A DNA stretch of 64,000 bases from Marinobacter sediminicola (GTDB taxonomy: Bacteria > Pseudomonadota > Gammaproteobacteria > Pseudomonadales > Oleiphilaceae), in assembly GCF_031157525.1 (NCBI RefSeq), contig NZ_JAVIXR010000001.1:310001-374000 (forward strand). Direction: 5' to 3'. The position numbers and the translations under genes were made by a program. Positions 27,853 through 37,117 of the stretch are shown here, piece by piece (positions within the stretch are counted from its first letter, which is position 1; every line of letters starts with the position of its first letter). The notes beneath the pieces are model-generated. The model was not told the DNA's origin, made no database searches, and saw only the letters and a program-made list of their open reading frames with translations.

Positions 27853-27976
27853 TCAGGGCTCCGCGAGCAAGGATTTCAGCCAGTAGTAAAAGTTTAGCAG
27901 TTTCCCACCGCACTGAAAGGCTGCGAGGGGAATTCCAGACCACGACCGATCTGAAGGTAGCGACAGGCACCTCTCC

Positions 27977-29218
27977 ATGTTCAGACCCTTATCGTTTTAT
28001 ATCGGCTTGCGTTACACCGCGGCCAAAAGGCGTAATCATTTTATTTCCTTTATATCCCTCACCTCCATGATCGGGCTGATGCTTGGTGTGGCCGTACTTA
28101 TTATCGTGCTGTCCGTAATGAATGGTTTTGATCGTGAGCTCAAGCAGCGCATCCTGGGCATGGTACCCCATGCAATCATTCAGGGCAGTGGGCCGATTGC
28201 AGACTGGGAATCAGTGGATGCTCAGGTGCAGCGGCACCCGAGAGTTCTGGCTGCGGCTCCGTTCATTCAGGGGCAGGGCATGGTTACCGGCGGTGGTGAA
28301 GTGCGGGGCGTTATGCTCAACGGCATACTTCCGGAGGAAGAGCGTTCTGTCTCCATCATCGAAAACCACATGATTGAAGGCAAATTGGACGATCTGGTTT
28401 CCGGTGAGTTTGGCATTATTGTGGGCCGTACCATGGCGGCGAGCTTGCGTTTGCAGCTAGGCGATAAAGTGACCGTGGTGCTGCCTGAGGCTTCAGTTAC
28501 CCCCGCCGGCGTGCTGCCCCGCCTCAAACGGTTTACCGTAAAAGGCGTTTTCAGTGTTGGCGCAGAACTCGATGGCAATTACACGCTGATTCACATGGAT
28601 GATGCGGCGAAGCTGATGCGAACCGGAGGTAAGGCGCAGGGTGTTCGGCTATTGGTTGATGATCTTTTTGCTGCCCCCAAGGTTGCAGAAGAGGCTGCAA
28701 GAGAGCTCTCTGGCCGTTATTACATTTCAGATTGGACCCGCACCCACGGAAACCTGTTCCAGGCCATTCGCATGGAAAAAACCATGATCGGCTTACTGCT
28801 GATGTTTATTGTGGCAGTGGCGGCGTTCAACATCGTGTCCACACTCGTGATGGTGGTGACCGATAAAACCGCGGATATCGCCATTCTCCGTACCATGGGC
28901 GCAACGCCCGGGCACATCATGCGGATTTTTATCGTACAGGGGGCGGTCATCGGTGTGTTTGGCATTCTGATTGGCACCACGCTTGGCGTCTTGGGTGCCC
29001 TCAATATCAGTGCGTTTATTTCCTGGCTTGAAGGCGCCCTTGGGCAGCAGTTCCTGAGTGCGGATGTGTATTTCATCAGTTACTTGCCTTCCCAGCTGCA
29101 ATGGAATGACGTAGCCATAATCAGCGGTGCAGGGCTTGCTATGAGTTTGTTGGCGACTATCTACCCGGCGTGGAGAGCGTCGAGAGTGGATCCTGCGGAG
29201 GCTCTTCGATATGAATAA
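27977..29218 (+). CDS. Lipoprotein-releasing ABC transporter permease (LolC/LolE family)
   Basis: This inner-membrane protein of 413 residues extracts outer-membrane lipoproteins and passes them to LolA. It has the N-terminal helix after RYTAAKRRNHFISFISLTSMIGLMLG, a large periplasmic domain (about 50-260), and three C-terminal membrane helices (FtsX-like). The periplasmic segment VTPAGVLPRLKRF resembles the LolC hook that contacts LolA. Only one permease accompanies lolD here, so it may form a LolF-type homodimer rather than LolC-LolE. The lolD start overlaps its stop by 8 bases. Confidence 0.92.
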   Translation: MFRPLSFYIGLRYTAAKRRNHFISFISLTSMIGLMLGVAVLIIVLSVMNGFDRELKQRILGMVPHAIIQGSGPIADWESVDAQVQRHPRVLAAAPFIQGQGMVTGGGEVRGVMLNGILPEEERSVSIIENHMIEGKLDDLVSGEFGIIVGRTMAASLRLQLGDKVTVVLPEASVTPAGVLPRLKRFTVKGVFSVGAELDGNYTLIHMDDAAKLMRTGGKAQGVRLLVDDLFAAPKVAEEAARELSGRYYISDWTRTHGNLFQAIRMEKTMIGLLLMFIVAVAAFNIVSTLVMVVTDKTADIAILRTMGATPGHIMRIFIVQGAVIGVFGILIGTTLGVLGALNISAFISWLEGALGQQFLSADVYFISYLPSQLQWNDVAIISGAGLAMSLLATIYPAWRASRVDPAEALRYE

Positions 29219-29921
29219 GGAACCTGAAGCCATGAAGGATACGCCTCTGGTGATCGACTGCCGTCAGGTTACCCGCACCTACACACAGGGGCCGGAAAAG
29301 CTGACAATTTTCTCCGACATATCGCTGGAAGTTACAGCCGGCGAAACGGTAGCGATTGTAGGGAGTAGTGGTGCCGGCAAGACAACGCTGCTTAATCTCC
29401 TTGGCGGGCTCGACAAGCCGTCTACCGGGCAGATTTCGATCTGTGGCAAGGATATCCATCGCCTGTCCGAATCAGGTCGGGCCCGTTTCCGTAATCGTCA
29501 TCTGGGGTTTGTGTATCAGTTCCATCATCTGCTGCCAGAGTTCACTGCACTTGAGAACGTCATGATGCCCTGCGCGCTTGGCGGGATGGCCGTTAATGAT
29601 GCCCGCGCCCGGGCGCAATCAATTTTGCAAAGGGTTGGGCTGGCAGAGCGTCTTGAACATAAGCCTGGGGAGCTATCTGGCGGTGAGCGTCAGCGTGTTG
29701 CTATAGCCCGGGCGCTGGTGAACGAGCCGGATTGTGTGTTGATGGATGAGCCCACGGGCAACCTTGATGAGCACACGGGTGAAGGGGTTCGGGCACTTAT
29801 AGAATCTTTGAGGGATCAGTTGGGGATTGCGTTTGTCATGGTAACTCACGATATGAAAATGGCGCGGAGTCTGGGGCGGGTGCTTAGGCTTGAGCAAGGT
29901 CGGTTGGTTCAGGAGGTCTGA
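29211..29921 (+). CDS. lolD: Lipoprotein-releasing ABC transporter ATPase LolD
   Basis: LolD is the cytoplasmic ATPase of the lipoprotein exporter. The 236-residue protein shows Walker A GSSGAGKTTLLNLLGG, FVYQFHHLLPEFTALENV, the ABC signature LSGGERQRVAIARAL, Walker B CVLMDEPTGNLDE and the H-loop MVTHD. GGAGG stands 10 bases before ATG at 29211, overlapping the permease stop; a second ATG at 29232 is also possible. The 3' end overlaps the convergent DUF2062 gene by 13 bases. Confidence 0.95.
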   Translation: MNKEPEAMKDTPLVIDCRQVTRTYTQGPEKLTIFSDISLEVTAGETVAIVGSSGAGKTTLLNLLGGLDKPSTGQISICGKDIHRLSESGRARFRNRHLGFVYQFHHLLPEFTALENVMMPCALGGMAVNDARARAQSILQRVGLAERLEHKPGELSGGERQRVAIARALVNEPDCVLMDEPTGNLDEHTGEGVRALIESLRDQLGIAFVMVTHDMKMARSLGRVLRLEQGRLVQEV

Positions 29922-30454
29922 TCGCGGGAACGCCGGAGCTCTCTGCGGACCCGGCGGCGCAGTTGCCAATCGGTGCGAATTTTCCGACGCCAGATAAACT
30001 GAATCGCCAGATACGCTATACATGCGGAAACCGTGGCGACTATCAGCGATCCCAGGTAGAGGGGGATGCCGATATCCACCAGGCGCTCACTGAGCCACGA
30101 CCATGAGAGATGTAGGTCAAAACTTAGAACGGGCCGATTTAGCGCCCAGGCGCCCACCTTGTAATTGAAATAGAACAGGGGGGGCATGGTAATCGGGTTG
30201 CTGATCCAGACCAGCACCACGGATAGCGGCAGGTTGGCGTTGAGCCAGATGGCAAAGAAGGCAGCGGCAATCATCTGGAAGGGCATGGGGATCAAAGCGA
30301 AAAACACACCGATCAGAAAAGCCCGGGAAACACTGTGACGGTTGATATGCCACAGGTTGGGTTCATGCAGGATATCGCCAAGAAAACCAAGCGATTGCAT
30401 CGCTTGCACCTTCTCAGGTGTTGGCAGATAACGTTTCATGAACTTCTTCGGCAT
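29909..30454 (-). CDS. DUF2062 membrane protein
   Basis: The 181-residue protein has the DUF2062 pattern: basic N-terminus KKFMKRYLPTPEKVQAM, LWHINRHSVSRAFLIGVFFALIPMPFQMIAAAFFAIWL, the conserved VWISNPITMPPLFYFNYKVG, a second membrane pair near residues 125-155 and a very basic C-terminal tail RTDWQLRRRVRRELRRS. Function is unknown in general. ATG at 30454 is preferred to a longer frame from 30523 because the family starts near this point. It is divergent from comEC, an order also seen in Pseudomonas-type genomes. Confidence 0.85.
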   Translation of the reverse strand: MPKKFMKRYLPTPEKVQAMQSLGFLGDILHEPNLWHINRHSVSRAFLIGVFFALIPMPFQMIAAAFFAIWLNANLPLSVVLVWISNPITMPPLFYFNYKVGAWALNRPVLSFDLHLSWSWLSERLVDIGIPLYLGSLIVATVSACIAYLAIQFIWRRKIRTDWQLRRRVRRELRRSRDQTS

Positions 30455-30537
30455 TGGGAATGCTCTACCTTCAAGTAGAATGAAACATCCGGCGTCAAGG
30501 AAGCCGCCGACGGATAAAGACATCGGGAGGACAAGGA

Positions 30538-32943
30538 TTGTCCGGAAGCTCTACAGCAATAGGCGTTTTCGCTTTTTCCTGCGGCGTCATCTTACTTTAT
30601 AGATTGGCGGTGTTGCCAGCTCAAGTGTGCCAGCTCCTGGCCATAGTCCCGGCTTTATTGTGGTTTTTGCCCGTTCGCAGGTTGTTGCCTGGATCGGTTT
30701 GGGCGCTTGTGATTGGCCTGGCATTGGGTATCGCCTGGGCATCCATGTGGGCCAGTGAACGCCTGGGGCACGGGCTCCCCGAGGGCCTAGAGGGCGAGCG
30801 AGCCAAGGTTTCAGGTTATATCTGCAATCTTCCATCAGCCGGCAGCTTTAACAGCATCCGCTTCAGCTTTTGCGTGACTCGTTGGTACGGGCTTTCACTA
30901 ACCCAAGAGGCCTACGATTCACTCCCCACAACATTGCGTCTGGCTTGGTATGGTCAGCGTGAAGTTATGCTCCCGGATCATCGCCTGCGCCTTGAGGTAG
31001 TCCTGAAGCAGCCCCACGGTACGCTGAACCCCGAGGGGTTTCGCTACGAAGACTGGTTGTTCCGAAAGGGGTATCGCGCAACAGGCAGCGTGCGCAGTGC
31101 GATTCCGGATCCATCCGTCGTTTGCGCGCTAGAGTGCCGGTATCATCGCCTTCACGCCCAGCTGGCGGAATGGGTAGACAGGCAGTTTGCCGAGGCCCGC
31201 CACCACCCGTTGATTGCATCATTGCTGATTGGCAACCGCGGCCATTTGTCATCGGAGCACTGGGGCGTTCTAAAAGCGACAGGAACCATTCATCTGGTTG
31301 CTATATCGGGTCTTCATCTGGGGTTGGTTGCTCTGGGCACAGGGTTCGCGACACGTCGTGTTCTATTGGCAGTGTCCTCTACCCGGTTCAGTGAGCGATC
31401 CGTCCGCGTATCAGTGTTTAGTGTAGTGCTTGTTTGTAGTCTGTTGTATGCATTGGCGGCAGGGTTCACGGTGCCAACACGCAGAGCCTTGATTATGGTG
31501 GCGGTCGGTAGCTGGTTTTTGCTGAACGCCTGGCAGGTGCCTGTTTGGCAGTCGCTTGTGATCGCGCTTGGGCTTGTGCTTCTGTTCGATCCGTTTGCTC
31601 CGCTGGATCAAGGGTTCTGGCTGTCGTTTGGAGCCGTCTCTATTCTCATGTGTACGTTTGCGGGTCGCCTGGGTGGTACAGGGTGGCTGGCCGGCTTGTT
31701 TATTGCTCAGGGAGCCGTATTTGCCGGGCTTTGGCCGCTACTTGAGCTGGTAGGCCAGGGGCAGCCAGTTGCGGGATTACTCGCGAATATTGTTGCTATC
31801 CCTTGGGTTTCCCTCGTACTTATGCCGGTGCTTCTCGTAGGTGGGATTGCTGTCGCGGTGTTTCCGGCTTTGGTCGATCTGGTTATTCCGTTGATGGATG
31901 CCTTGCTTGGAGTTCTGTGGAGCTTTCTTGGCGTGGTCGCCAGCATGAGTTGGCCCGATCTTCATGGCAGCACCTTTGAAATTGTCGCGTTTGCCTTGTT
32001 GGTGTTGTTGGTTGTATTGGTGCCCATTCGGACATTTCGGGCGGTTGGGATAGTTATTTTGGCGAGCTGGGGGGTTGCCGCGAGTTTTCCGGGTAAGCCC
32101 GGTAATCCAAGCCTTGCACAGCCTGAAGTCAGAGTTTGGGATGTTGGGCAAGGCCTCTCTGCTATGTTGAGGGCGGGCGACCAGGTGTTGCTCTATGACA
32201 CAGGGCCTGAAGTGAAAGGCGTGTTTTCAGCTGCGGAATCTGTGCTGATACCCAATCTCAAAGCCTTGGGGATAAAACGCATCAATACATTGGTTATAAG
32301 CCATGCCGATGGTGATCATTCCGGCGGGATCAGCCAGATCCTTGAGCAATTTGATGTTGGTCGTGTCGTAACCGGTGAGCCAGCTGCTGTTCGTGCCAAG
32401 CTGGAGCATGCCGAGGCTGTGAGTGTCCTTGGATGTGCGGGCGAGGAGGTACTGGGAGGTGAGCTGTTGATTTCATTCTGGCGTGCCGGGGGCAGGGTCG
32501 AAGGCAATGATGCATCCTGTGTTCTTTCTGCCCGGCAGGGCCACGCCGCGGAATGGCTGTTTCCGGGCGATATCAGTTCACCTATCGAGGCTCAATATTT
32601 GAAAGTGTCCAGAAACCTTCGGGCTGAAAGTCAGCCCCGTGAGCGCGTTGTTATTGCGCCGCATCATGGCAGTAAAACGTCGTCGTCCAGTGCCTGGGTT
32701 GAGGAATTGAAGCTTGACATAGTGATCTATACGGCCGGCTACCGGCATCGATATGGACATCCTCACAGGGATGTAACCGCACGCTACCGGAGCGGAGGCG
32801 CCACAGCGTTTAACACGGCATGTTCGGGCGGGCTGGTGTTGGCCGTGGATAATGGCGCTGTAAAAACGACAGAAGCCCGCCACTCAGTACCCTTCTGGAT
32901 TGGCGGCCCGGGCCTTACCAGAGCCAAGTGTGAAATACCGTGA
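30538..32943 (+). CDS. comEC: ComEC/Rec2-family DNA uptake channel protein
   Basis: The 801-residue inner-membrane protein has N-terminal helices and an OB-like DUF4131 region (about 25-200), a central competence domain with about eight helices beginning near LVAISGLHLGLVA, and a C-terminal metallo-beta-lactamase domain (from about 535) with VISHADGDHSGG and IAPHHGSKTSSSSAWV. ComEC moves single-stranded DNA across the membrane in transformable bacteria; in many gammaproteobacteria its use is unproven. The start is TTG, supported by GGGAGG 7 bases upstream. It heads the run to exbB, 72 bases away. Confidence 0.92.
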   Translation: MSGSSTAIGVFAFSCGVILLYRLAVLPAQVCQLLAIVPALLWFLPVRRLLPGSVWALVIGLALGIAWASMWASERLGHGLPEGLEGERAKVSGYICNLPSAGSFNSIRFSFCVTRWYGLSLTQEAYDSLPTTLRLAWYGQREVMLPDHRLRLEVVLKQPHGTLNPEGFRYEDWLFRKGYRATGSVRSAIPDPSVVCALECRYHRLHAQLAEWVDRQFAEARHHPLIASLLIGNRGHLSSEHWGVLKATGTIHLVAISGLHLGLVALGTGFATRRVLLAVSSTRFSERSVRVSVFSVVLVCSLLYALAAGFTVPTRRALIMVAVGSWFLLNAWQVPVWQSLVIALGLVLLFDPFAPLDQGFWLSFGAVSILMCTFAGRLGGTGWLAGLFIAQGAVFAGLWPLLELVGQGQPVAGLLANIVAIPWVSLVLMPVLLVGGIAVAVFPALVDLVIPLMDALLGVLWSFLGVVASMSWPDLHGSTFEIVAFALLVLLVVLVPIRTFRAVGIVILASWGVAASFPGKPGNPSLAQPEVRVWDVGQGLSAMLRAGDQVLLYDTGPEVKGVFSAAESVLIPNLKALGIKRINTLVISHADGDHSGGISQILEQFDVGRVVTGEPAAVRAKLEHAEAVSVLGCAGEEVLGGELLISFWRAGGRVEGNDASCVLSARQGHAAEWLFPGDISSPIEAQYLKVSRNLRAESQPRERVVIAPHHGSKTSSSSAWVEELKLDIVIYTAGYRHRYGHPHRDVTARYRSGGATAFNTACSGGLVLAVDNGAVKTTEARHSVPFWIGGPGLTRAKCEIP

Positions 32944-33015
32944 CATTGCGGGTGTGGCCTCGACCTGCAGCTATGCTAAAGTAGCGCGGCTTGTTAACAA
33001 TCAGGGAGATCAAGC

Positions 33016-33642
33016 GTGTTCGAGCTGTTGAAAGCTGGTGGCATTCTCATGGTGCCAATTATTGCCTGTTCCATTCTGGCACTCGCGATTATTCTGGAAC
33101 GTTTCTGGACGCTTCGTGCGTCACGTGTTGCACCGACTCAGACCATTAATGAACTTTGGCGCTGGATCAAGAAAAAAGAGCTTAATAGTCGCAAGCTGAA
33201 GGCACTGCAAGGCTCATCACCTTTGGGTCGTATTCTTGCGGCGGGTCTCATGAATGCCAAGCATGGCCGTGAGATTATGAAGGAGAGTATTGAGCATGAG
33301 GCTACCCAGGTAATTCATGAGCTGGAACGCTTTTTGAACCCTCTGGGCACCGTTGCAACCATAACACCCTTGTTGGGCCTACTTGGCACTGTGATCGGCA
33401 TGATCAAGGTGTTTGCTGAAATCCAGCTTGCCGGTGTGGGTAATGCCGGCAATCTTGCTGGCGGCATCTCCGAAGCTTTGATAACCACCGCAGCGGGACT
33501 GAGCATTGCTATTCCTGCTCTGATTTGTCACCGCTATTTTATCCGGCGAGTAGACGAGCTGGTGGTAGGTATGGAGCAAGAAGCCATCAAATTGGTTGAA
33601 GTTGTTCACGGTGATCGTGAAATCGACGTAGAAGGGGCCTGA
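33016..33642 (+). CDS. exbB: ExbB/TolQ-family proton channel subunit
   Basis: The 208-residue protein has three membrane segments: about 8-28 (ILMVPIIACSILALAIILERFW), then a cytoplasmic loop with LNAKHGREIMKESIEHEA-like helices, then two segments with TPLLGLLGTVIGMIKVF and GISEALITTAAGLSIAIPAL. With ExbD it harvests proton-motive force, classically for TonB; no tonB lies nearby. The start is GTG with GGGAG upstream. exbB-exbD just before msbA and lpxK is typical of Pseudomonas and Marinobacter relatives. Confidence 0.93.
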   Translation: MFELLKAGGILMVPIIACSILALAIILERFWTLRASRVAPTQTINELWRWIKKKELNSRKLKALQGSSPLGRILAAGLMNAKHGREIMKESIEHEATQVIHELERFLNPLGTVATITPLLGLLGTVIGMIKVFAEIQLAGVGNAGNLAGGISEALITTAAGLSIAIPALICHRYFIRRVDELVVGMEQEAIKLVEVVHGDREIDVEGA

Positions 33643-33647
33643 ACGCC

Positions 33648-34073
33648 GTGAAGTTCACACGCCAGAGAAGCCAGGAAGTTGGGGTAGACCTGACGCCGCT
33701 GATCGATGTGGTGTTCCTGCTGCTGATTTTCTTTATGGTCTCAACGACTTTCACCCGGGAAAGCCACCTTCAGGTGGTGCTGCCAGAAGCCAGCGGCGAG
33801 CCGTCTGCAGCATCCGAAGTGAAGCAGATAGATGTTGTTATCAATGCTGAAGGCCAGTATATCCTTAACGATAAAGCGCTCGTGAATAATCGCCGTGAGA
33901 CGCTTGAACGGGGGGTGAGTGAGCTGGCTGAAGGCGACACCGCCTTACCATTCGTGATTACGGCAGATGCCCGGACTCCCCATGAATATGTGGTCAGAGC
34001 TATGGATGTTGCGGGGCGCCTTGGTTTTGCCAAGCTGAGTATTACGACAGAACGTGAGGCCGAAACCCAGTGA
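33648..34073 (+). CDS. exbD: ExbD/TolR-family biopolymer transport protein
   Basis: This 141-residue protein has a short cytoplasmic N-terminus, one membrane helix with the proton-carrying aspartate in VDLTPLIDVVFLLLIFFMVS, and a periplasmic domain. It partners ExbB encoded 5 bases upstream. The start codon is GTG. Its stop overlaps the msbA start (GTGA), so the two genes are translationally coupled, though their products act in different machines. Confidence 0.93.
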   Translation: MKFTRQRSQEVGVDLTPLIDVVFLLLIFFMVSTTFTRESHLQVVLPEASGEPSAASEVKQIDVVINAEGQYILNDKALVNNRRETLERGVSELAEGDTALPFVITADARTPHEYVVRAMDVAGRLGFAKLSITTEREAETQ

Positions 34074-35848
34074 GCCAAGCCGTACCGCCACCAGAACCCC
34101 AAGCGGTTAAACCCGGCGAAAGCTGGGAGACCTACAAGCGCCTACTTGCGTATGTAAAACCGTTTTGGTTGGCGTTCTCGCTTGCAGTTGTTGGTAACAT
34201 CATTTACGCGGCTGCCTCCACGGGGATGGCCGCTGCGATGGAATATGTTATCGCGGCCATCGAAAACCCCACTGAACAAAACCGGATTTTGCTGACAGCC
34301 TTGATCATAGGCATGTTTACCTTCCGTGGAATCGGGACGTTTCTAAGCCAATATTTCATCAGCTACGTCGGCCGACAGGTTATCAACTCCCTTCGCACAG
34401 ATGTGTTCAACCGCCTGATGACTCTGCCATCCCGTTACTTTGACGAAAATGCTGCCGGTAGGTTGGTTTCCAAACTGACTTTTAACGTAGAGCAGGTGGC
34501 GGAAGCCACCACAAATGCCGTCACCATAACCTTGCGGGAAGGCCTTACAATTGTCGGTCTTCTTAGTTTTATGCTGTATACCAACTGGAAGTTGACTCTG
34601 ATATTTCTGGCGGTTGGGCCACTGATTGGGGCAGTTGTGAGTTACGCCAGTAAGCGATTCCGCAAAATCAGCCAGCGCATTCAAGGCTCTATGGGCGACA
34701 TAACCCACGTGGCCTCTGAGTCCATCACCGGGTATCGGGTTGTCCGAACGTTTGGTGGTGTGGAATACGAAAAGCAGCGTTTTCAAAAGGTTAACGATAG
34801 AAATCTGAAGCAAAGCCTGAAGATGGCCTCTACCCAGGCAATCAGCGTGCCGGTGATTCAGACGTTGGTGGCCGTGGCAATAGCTGCGTTGGTCTGGACC
34901 ATGTTGTCCCCGGAAATTAGAGGTGAGATGAGCACAGGGCAGTTGGTGGCCTTCATTACTGCCGCCACCACCATGGCCAAGCCGATTCGTCAGGTGACCT
35001 CGGTTCACGCGCAAATTCAGAAGGGTGTGGCAGCGGCCTACGATGTGTTTGAAACCATCGACGAGGCCCCGGAGCAGGACCCCGGTACCTTTTCGCCTGA
35101 CCGTGTGGAAGGCAACATTGAATTTGATGATCTCGCGTTTCGCTACCGTGATCAGCTCGATAATGTATTGGAAGGTATTTCCATTGATATCCCTGCGGGT
35201 CAGAGCGTGGCGCTGGTCGGGCGCTCTGGCAGCGGTAAATCAACCTTGGTGAGCCTGCTGCCCCGGTTTTATGAATATACCGGTGGCGATATCCGCATTG
35301 ATGGGCGCTCCCTCAAAGACTTCTCCCTTAAAGCACTGCGAAGCCAGATTGCACTGGTGACTCAGAACGTGGTGCTGTTTAACGATACTATTGCGGCCAA
35401 TATTGCCTATGGTGCGCTTCGGGACTGCAGTCGGGAAGAAATTCGTGAAGCGGCGGCCAAAGCTCATGCATTGGAGTTTATCGACCGAATGCCTGAAGGG
35501 CTCGACACCATGATTGGTGACAATGGCGTGATGCTCTCAGGTGGTCAGCGGCAAAGGCTGGCGATTGCCAGGGCCTTGTTGAAAGATGCGCCCATATTGA
35601 TTCTGGATGAAGCCACCTCCGCTCTGGATACTGAGTCTGAGCGTCACATACAGAAAGCATTGGAAACCGTTATTCAGGGCCGAACCACGTTGGTTATTGC
35701 CCACAGGCTTTCAACCATTGAGAGCGCAGACCGAATATTGGTTATGGACAACGGTCGTATTGTTGAATCGGGGCGCCATGAAGAGCTACTCGCACAGAAA
35801 GGCGCTTATGCCCAGTTGCACCAAATGCAATTCAGCGAGCACTCATGA
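34070..35848 (+). CDS. msbA: Lipid A export ABC transporter MsbA
   Basis: MsbA flips lipid A-core across the inner membrane. The 592-residue half-transporter has six membrane helices (about 20-320) followed by a nucleotide-binding domain with Walker A GRSGSGKSTL (about 383), QNVVLFNDTIAANI, signature LSGGQRQRLAIARAL, Walker B ILILDEATSALD and the H-loop IAHRLST. GTG start overlaps the exbD stop by 4 bases; the stop overlaps lpxK by 4 bases. The msbA-lpxK pairing matches E. coli. Confidence 0.95.
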   Translation: MSQAVPPPEPQAVKPGESWETYKRLLAYVKPFWLAFSLAVVGNIIYAAASTGMAAAMEYVIAAIENPTEQNRILLTALIIGMFTFRGIGTFLSQYFISYVGRQVINSLRTDVFNRLMTLPSRYFDENAAGRLVSKLTFNVEQVAEATTNAVTITLREGLTIVGLLSFMLYTNWKLTLIFLAVGPLIGAVVSYASKRFRKISQRIQGSMGDITHVASESITGYRVVRTFGGVEYEKQRFQKVNDRNLKQSLKMASTQAISVPVIQTLVAVAIAALVWTMLSPEIRGEMSTGQLVAFITAATTMAKPIRQVTSVHAQIQKGVAAAYDVFETIDEAPEQDPGTFSPDRVEGNIEFDDLAFRYRDQLDNVLEGISIDIPAGQSVALVGRSGSGKSTLVSLLPRFYEYTGGDIRIDGRSLKDFSLKALRSQIALVTQNVVLFNDTIAANIAYGALRDCSREEIREAAAKAHALEFIDRMPEGLDTMIGDNGVMLSGGQRQRLAIARALLKDAPILILDEATSALDTESERHIQKALETVIQGRTTLVIAHRLSTIESADRILVMDNGRIVESGRHEELLAQKGAYAQLHQMQFSEHS

Positions 35849-36882
35849 CATCCCTGGTAGATCGCCTCTGGTATGGCAAAGGTCGTCCTTTGGTCTTGTT
35901 GTCACCGTTTTCATGGCTTTACCGGGCCATTGCTGAAGCGCGGCGGCGCAAAGCGATGACGGCTTATACCGAAAAGCTACCGGTTCCGGTTGTGGTGGTG
36001 GGTAACATCACAGCCGGGGGTACGGGTAAATCCCCGTTAACAGCTTGGCTGGTCAGCATTATGAAAGCTGAGGGTTGGCACCCTGTCGTTCTTAGCCGTG
36101 GGTACGGTGGCAGCGCGTCTGAGCACCCATTGTTGGTAACCCCGGACACCTTGCCGTCACTTGCCGGGGATGAGCCAGTTATGTTGTCTCAGGCAACCGG
36201 CGTACCCGTGGTTGTTGACCCGGATAGGCGCAGGGGTGCGGCGTTCGTGCTCGATAATGCGCTAGGCGATGTGTTGATCAGCGATGACGGCCTGCAGCAC
36301 TACAAGCTACCACGGGATGTTGAGTTATCAGTGTTTGATGCTGCACGTGGAATAGGCAACGGTGCGTTGATACCTGTGGGTCCACTGCGTGAGCCAGTAA
36401 GTCGGCTGGATACGGTTGATTTTGTGATCGTTAACGGCGCAACCTCTGTCGACGAAGCGGGCCAGGTGTCTCCGGAAGTACTGGCGGGCCTTAAGCACCC
36501 ACATATGTATGCCATGAGACTTCAGCCAACGCGCCTGGTCAACCTCAAAACCGGTGAAACCCGCTCACCCGAAAGCTTGCAGGGCCAAAAACTTCGGGCC
36601 ATAGCTGGCATAGGAAACCCCACACGTTTTTTTGATACGCTCAAAGGCTTGGGGGCAAAGTTAATTGCTGTGCCTTTTCCCGATCATCATCGCTTCCGCC
36701 CGGAAGATCTTGGCTCCGAGGCGGGTCACATGCTGGTGATGACGGCCAAAGATGGCGTCAAATGCAGCAGTTTTGCACCGGATAATGCCTGGGTGCTCCA
36801 TGTTGAGGCAGTGTTGCCTGAGGCGTTTAAAGCAGCTGTTCTTGAAAAATTGCGGGCGAGCTCCGGAGCGCCTGCTTCCTAA
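35845..36882 (+). CDS. lpxK: Tetraacyldisaccharide 4'-kinase LpxK
   Basis: LpxK phosphorylates the lipid A disaccharide at the 4' position. The 345-residue protein has the P-loop GNITAGGTGKSPLTAWLV (about 53-70), LSRGYGG, DGLQHYKLPRDVEL and a membrane-associated N-terminal helix (VLLSPFSWLYRAI). Its ATG overlaps the msbA stop by 4 bases. The gene order msbA-lpxK-ycaR-kdsB is conserved with E. coli. Confidence 0.96.
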   Translation: MTSLVDRLWYGKGRPLVLLSPFSWLYRAIAEARRRKAMTAYTEKLPVPVVVVGNITAGGTGKSPLTAWLVSIMKAEGWHPVVLSRGYGGSASEHPLLVTPDTLPSLAGDEPVMLSQATGVPVVVDPDRRRGAAFVLDNALGDVLISDDGLQHYKLPRDVELSVFDAARGIGNGALIPVGPLREPVSRLDTVDFVIVNGATSVDEAGQVSPEVLAGLKHPHMYAMRLQPTRLVNLKTGETRSPESLQGQKLRAIAGIGNPTRFFDTLKGLGAKLIAVPFPDHHRFRPEDLGSEAGHMLVMTAKDGVKCSSFAPDNAWVLHVEAVLPEAFKAAVLEKLRASSGAPAS

Positions 36883-36901
36883 CTGTCAGTGAGATAGCAC
36901 T

Positions 36902-37090
36902 ATGGACAAAAAACTCGTGGCTCTGCTTGCCTGCCCGGTATGCAAGGGCGAGCTGAAATTGAATGAAGCAAAAACCGAACTGACGTGCTTTGCGGACGCC
37001 ATGGCGTTTCCTGTCCGCGAGGGTATTCCGGTTATGCTGGCCACTGAAGCGCGCACTCTAAGCACCGACGAACGTCTTCACAAAAGCTGA
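36902..37090 (+). CDS. ycaR: Trm112-family zinc-ribbon-like protein YcaR
   Basis: The 62-residue protein has the opening [20 protein letters not shown] with one CxxC pair and ends with the conserved [16 protein letters not shown]. This matches YcaR/Trm112-like proteins, always near lpxK and kdsB in gammaproteobacteria. The molecular role is not established. It lies 19 bases after lpxK and 27 before kdsB. Confidence 0.92.
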   Translation: MDKKLVALLACPVCKGELKLNEAKTELTCFADAMAFPVREGIPVMLATEARTLSTDERLHKS

Positions 37091-37117
37091 GCAGGCTCTC
37101 TGCAGGATCGAATCCCC

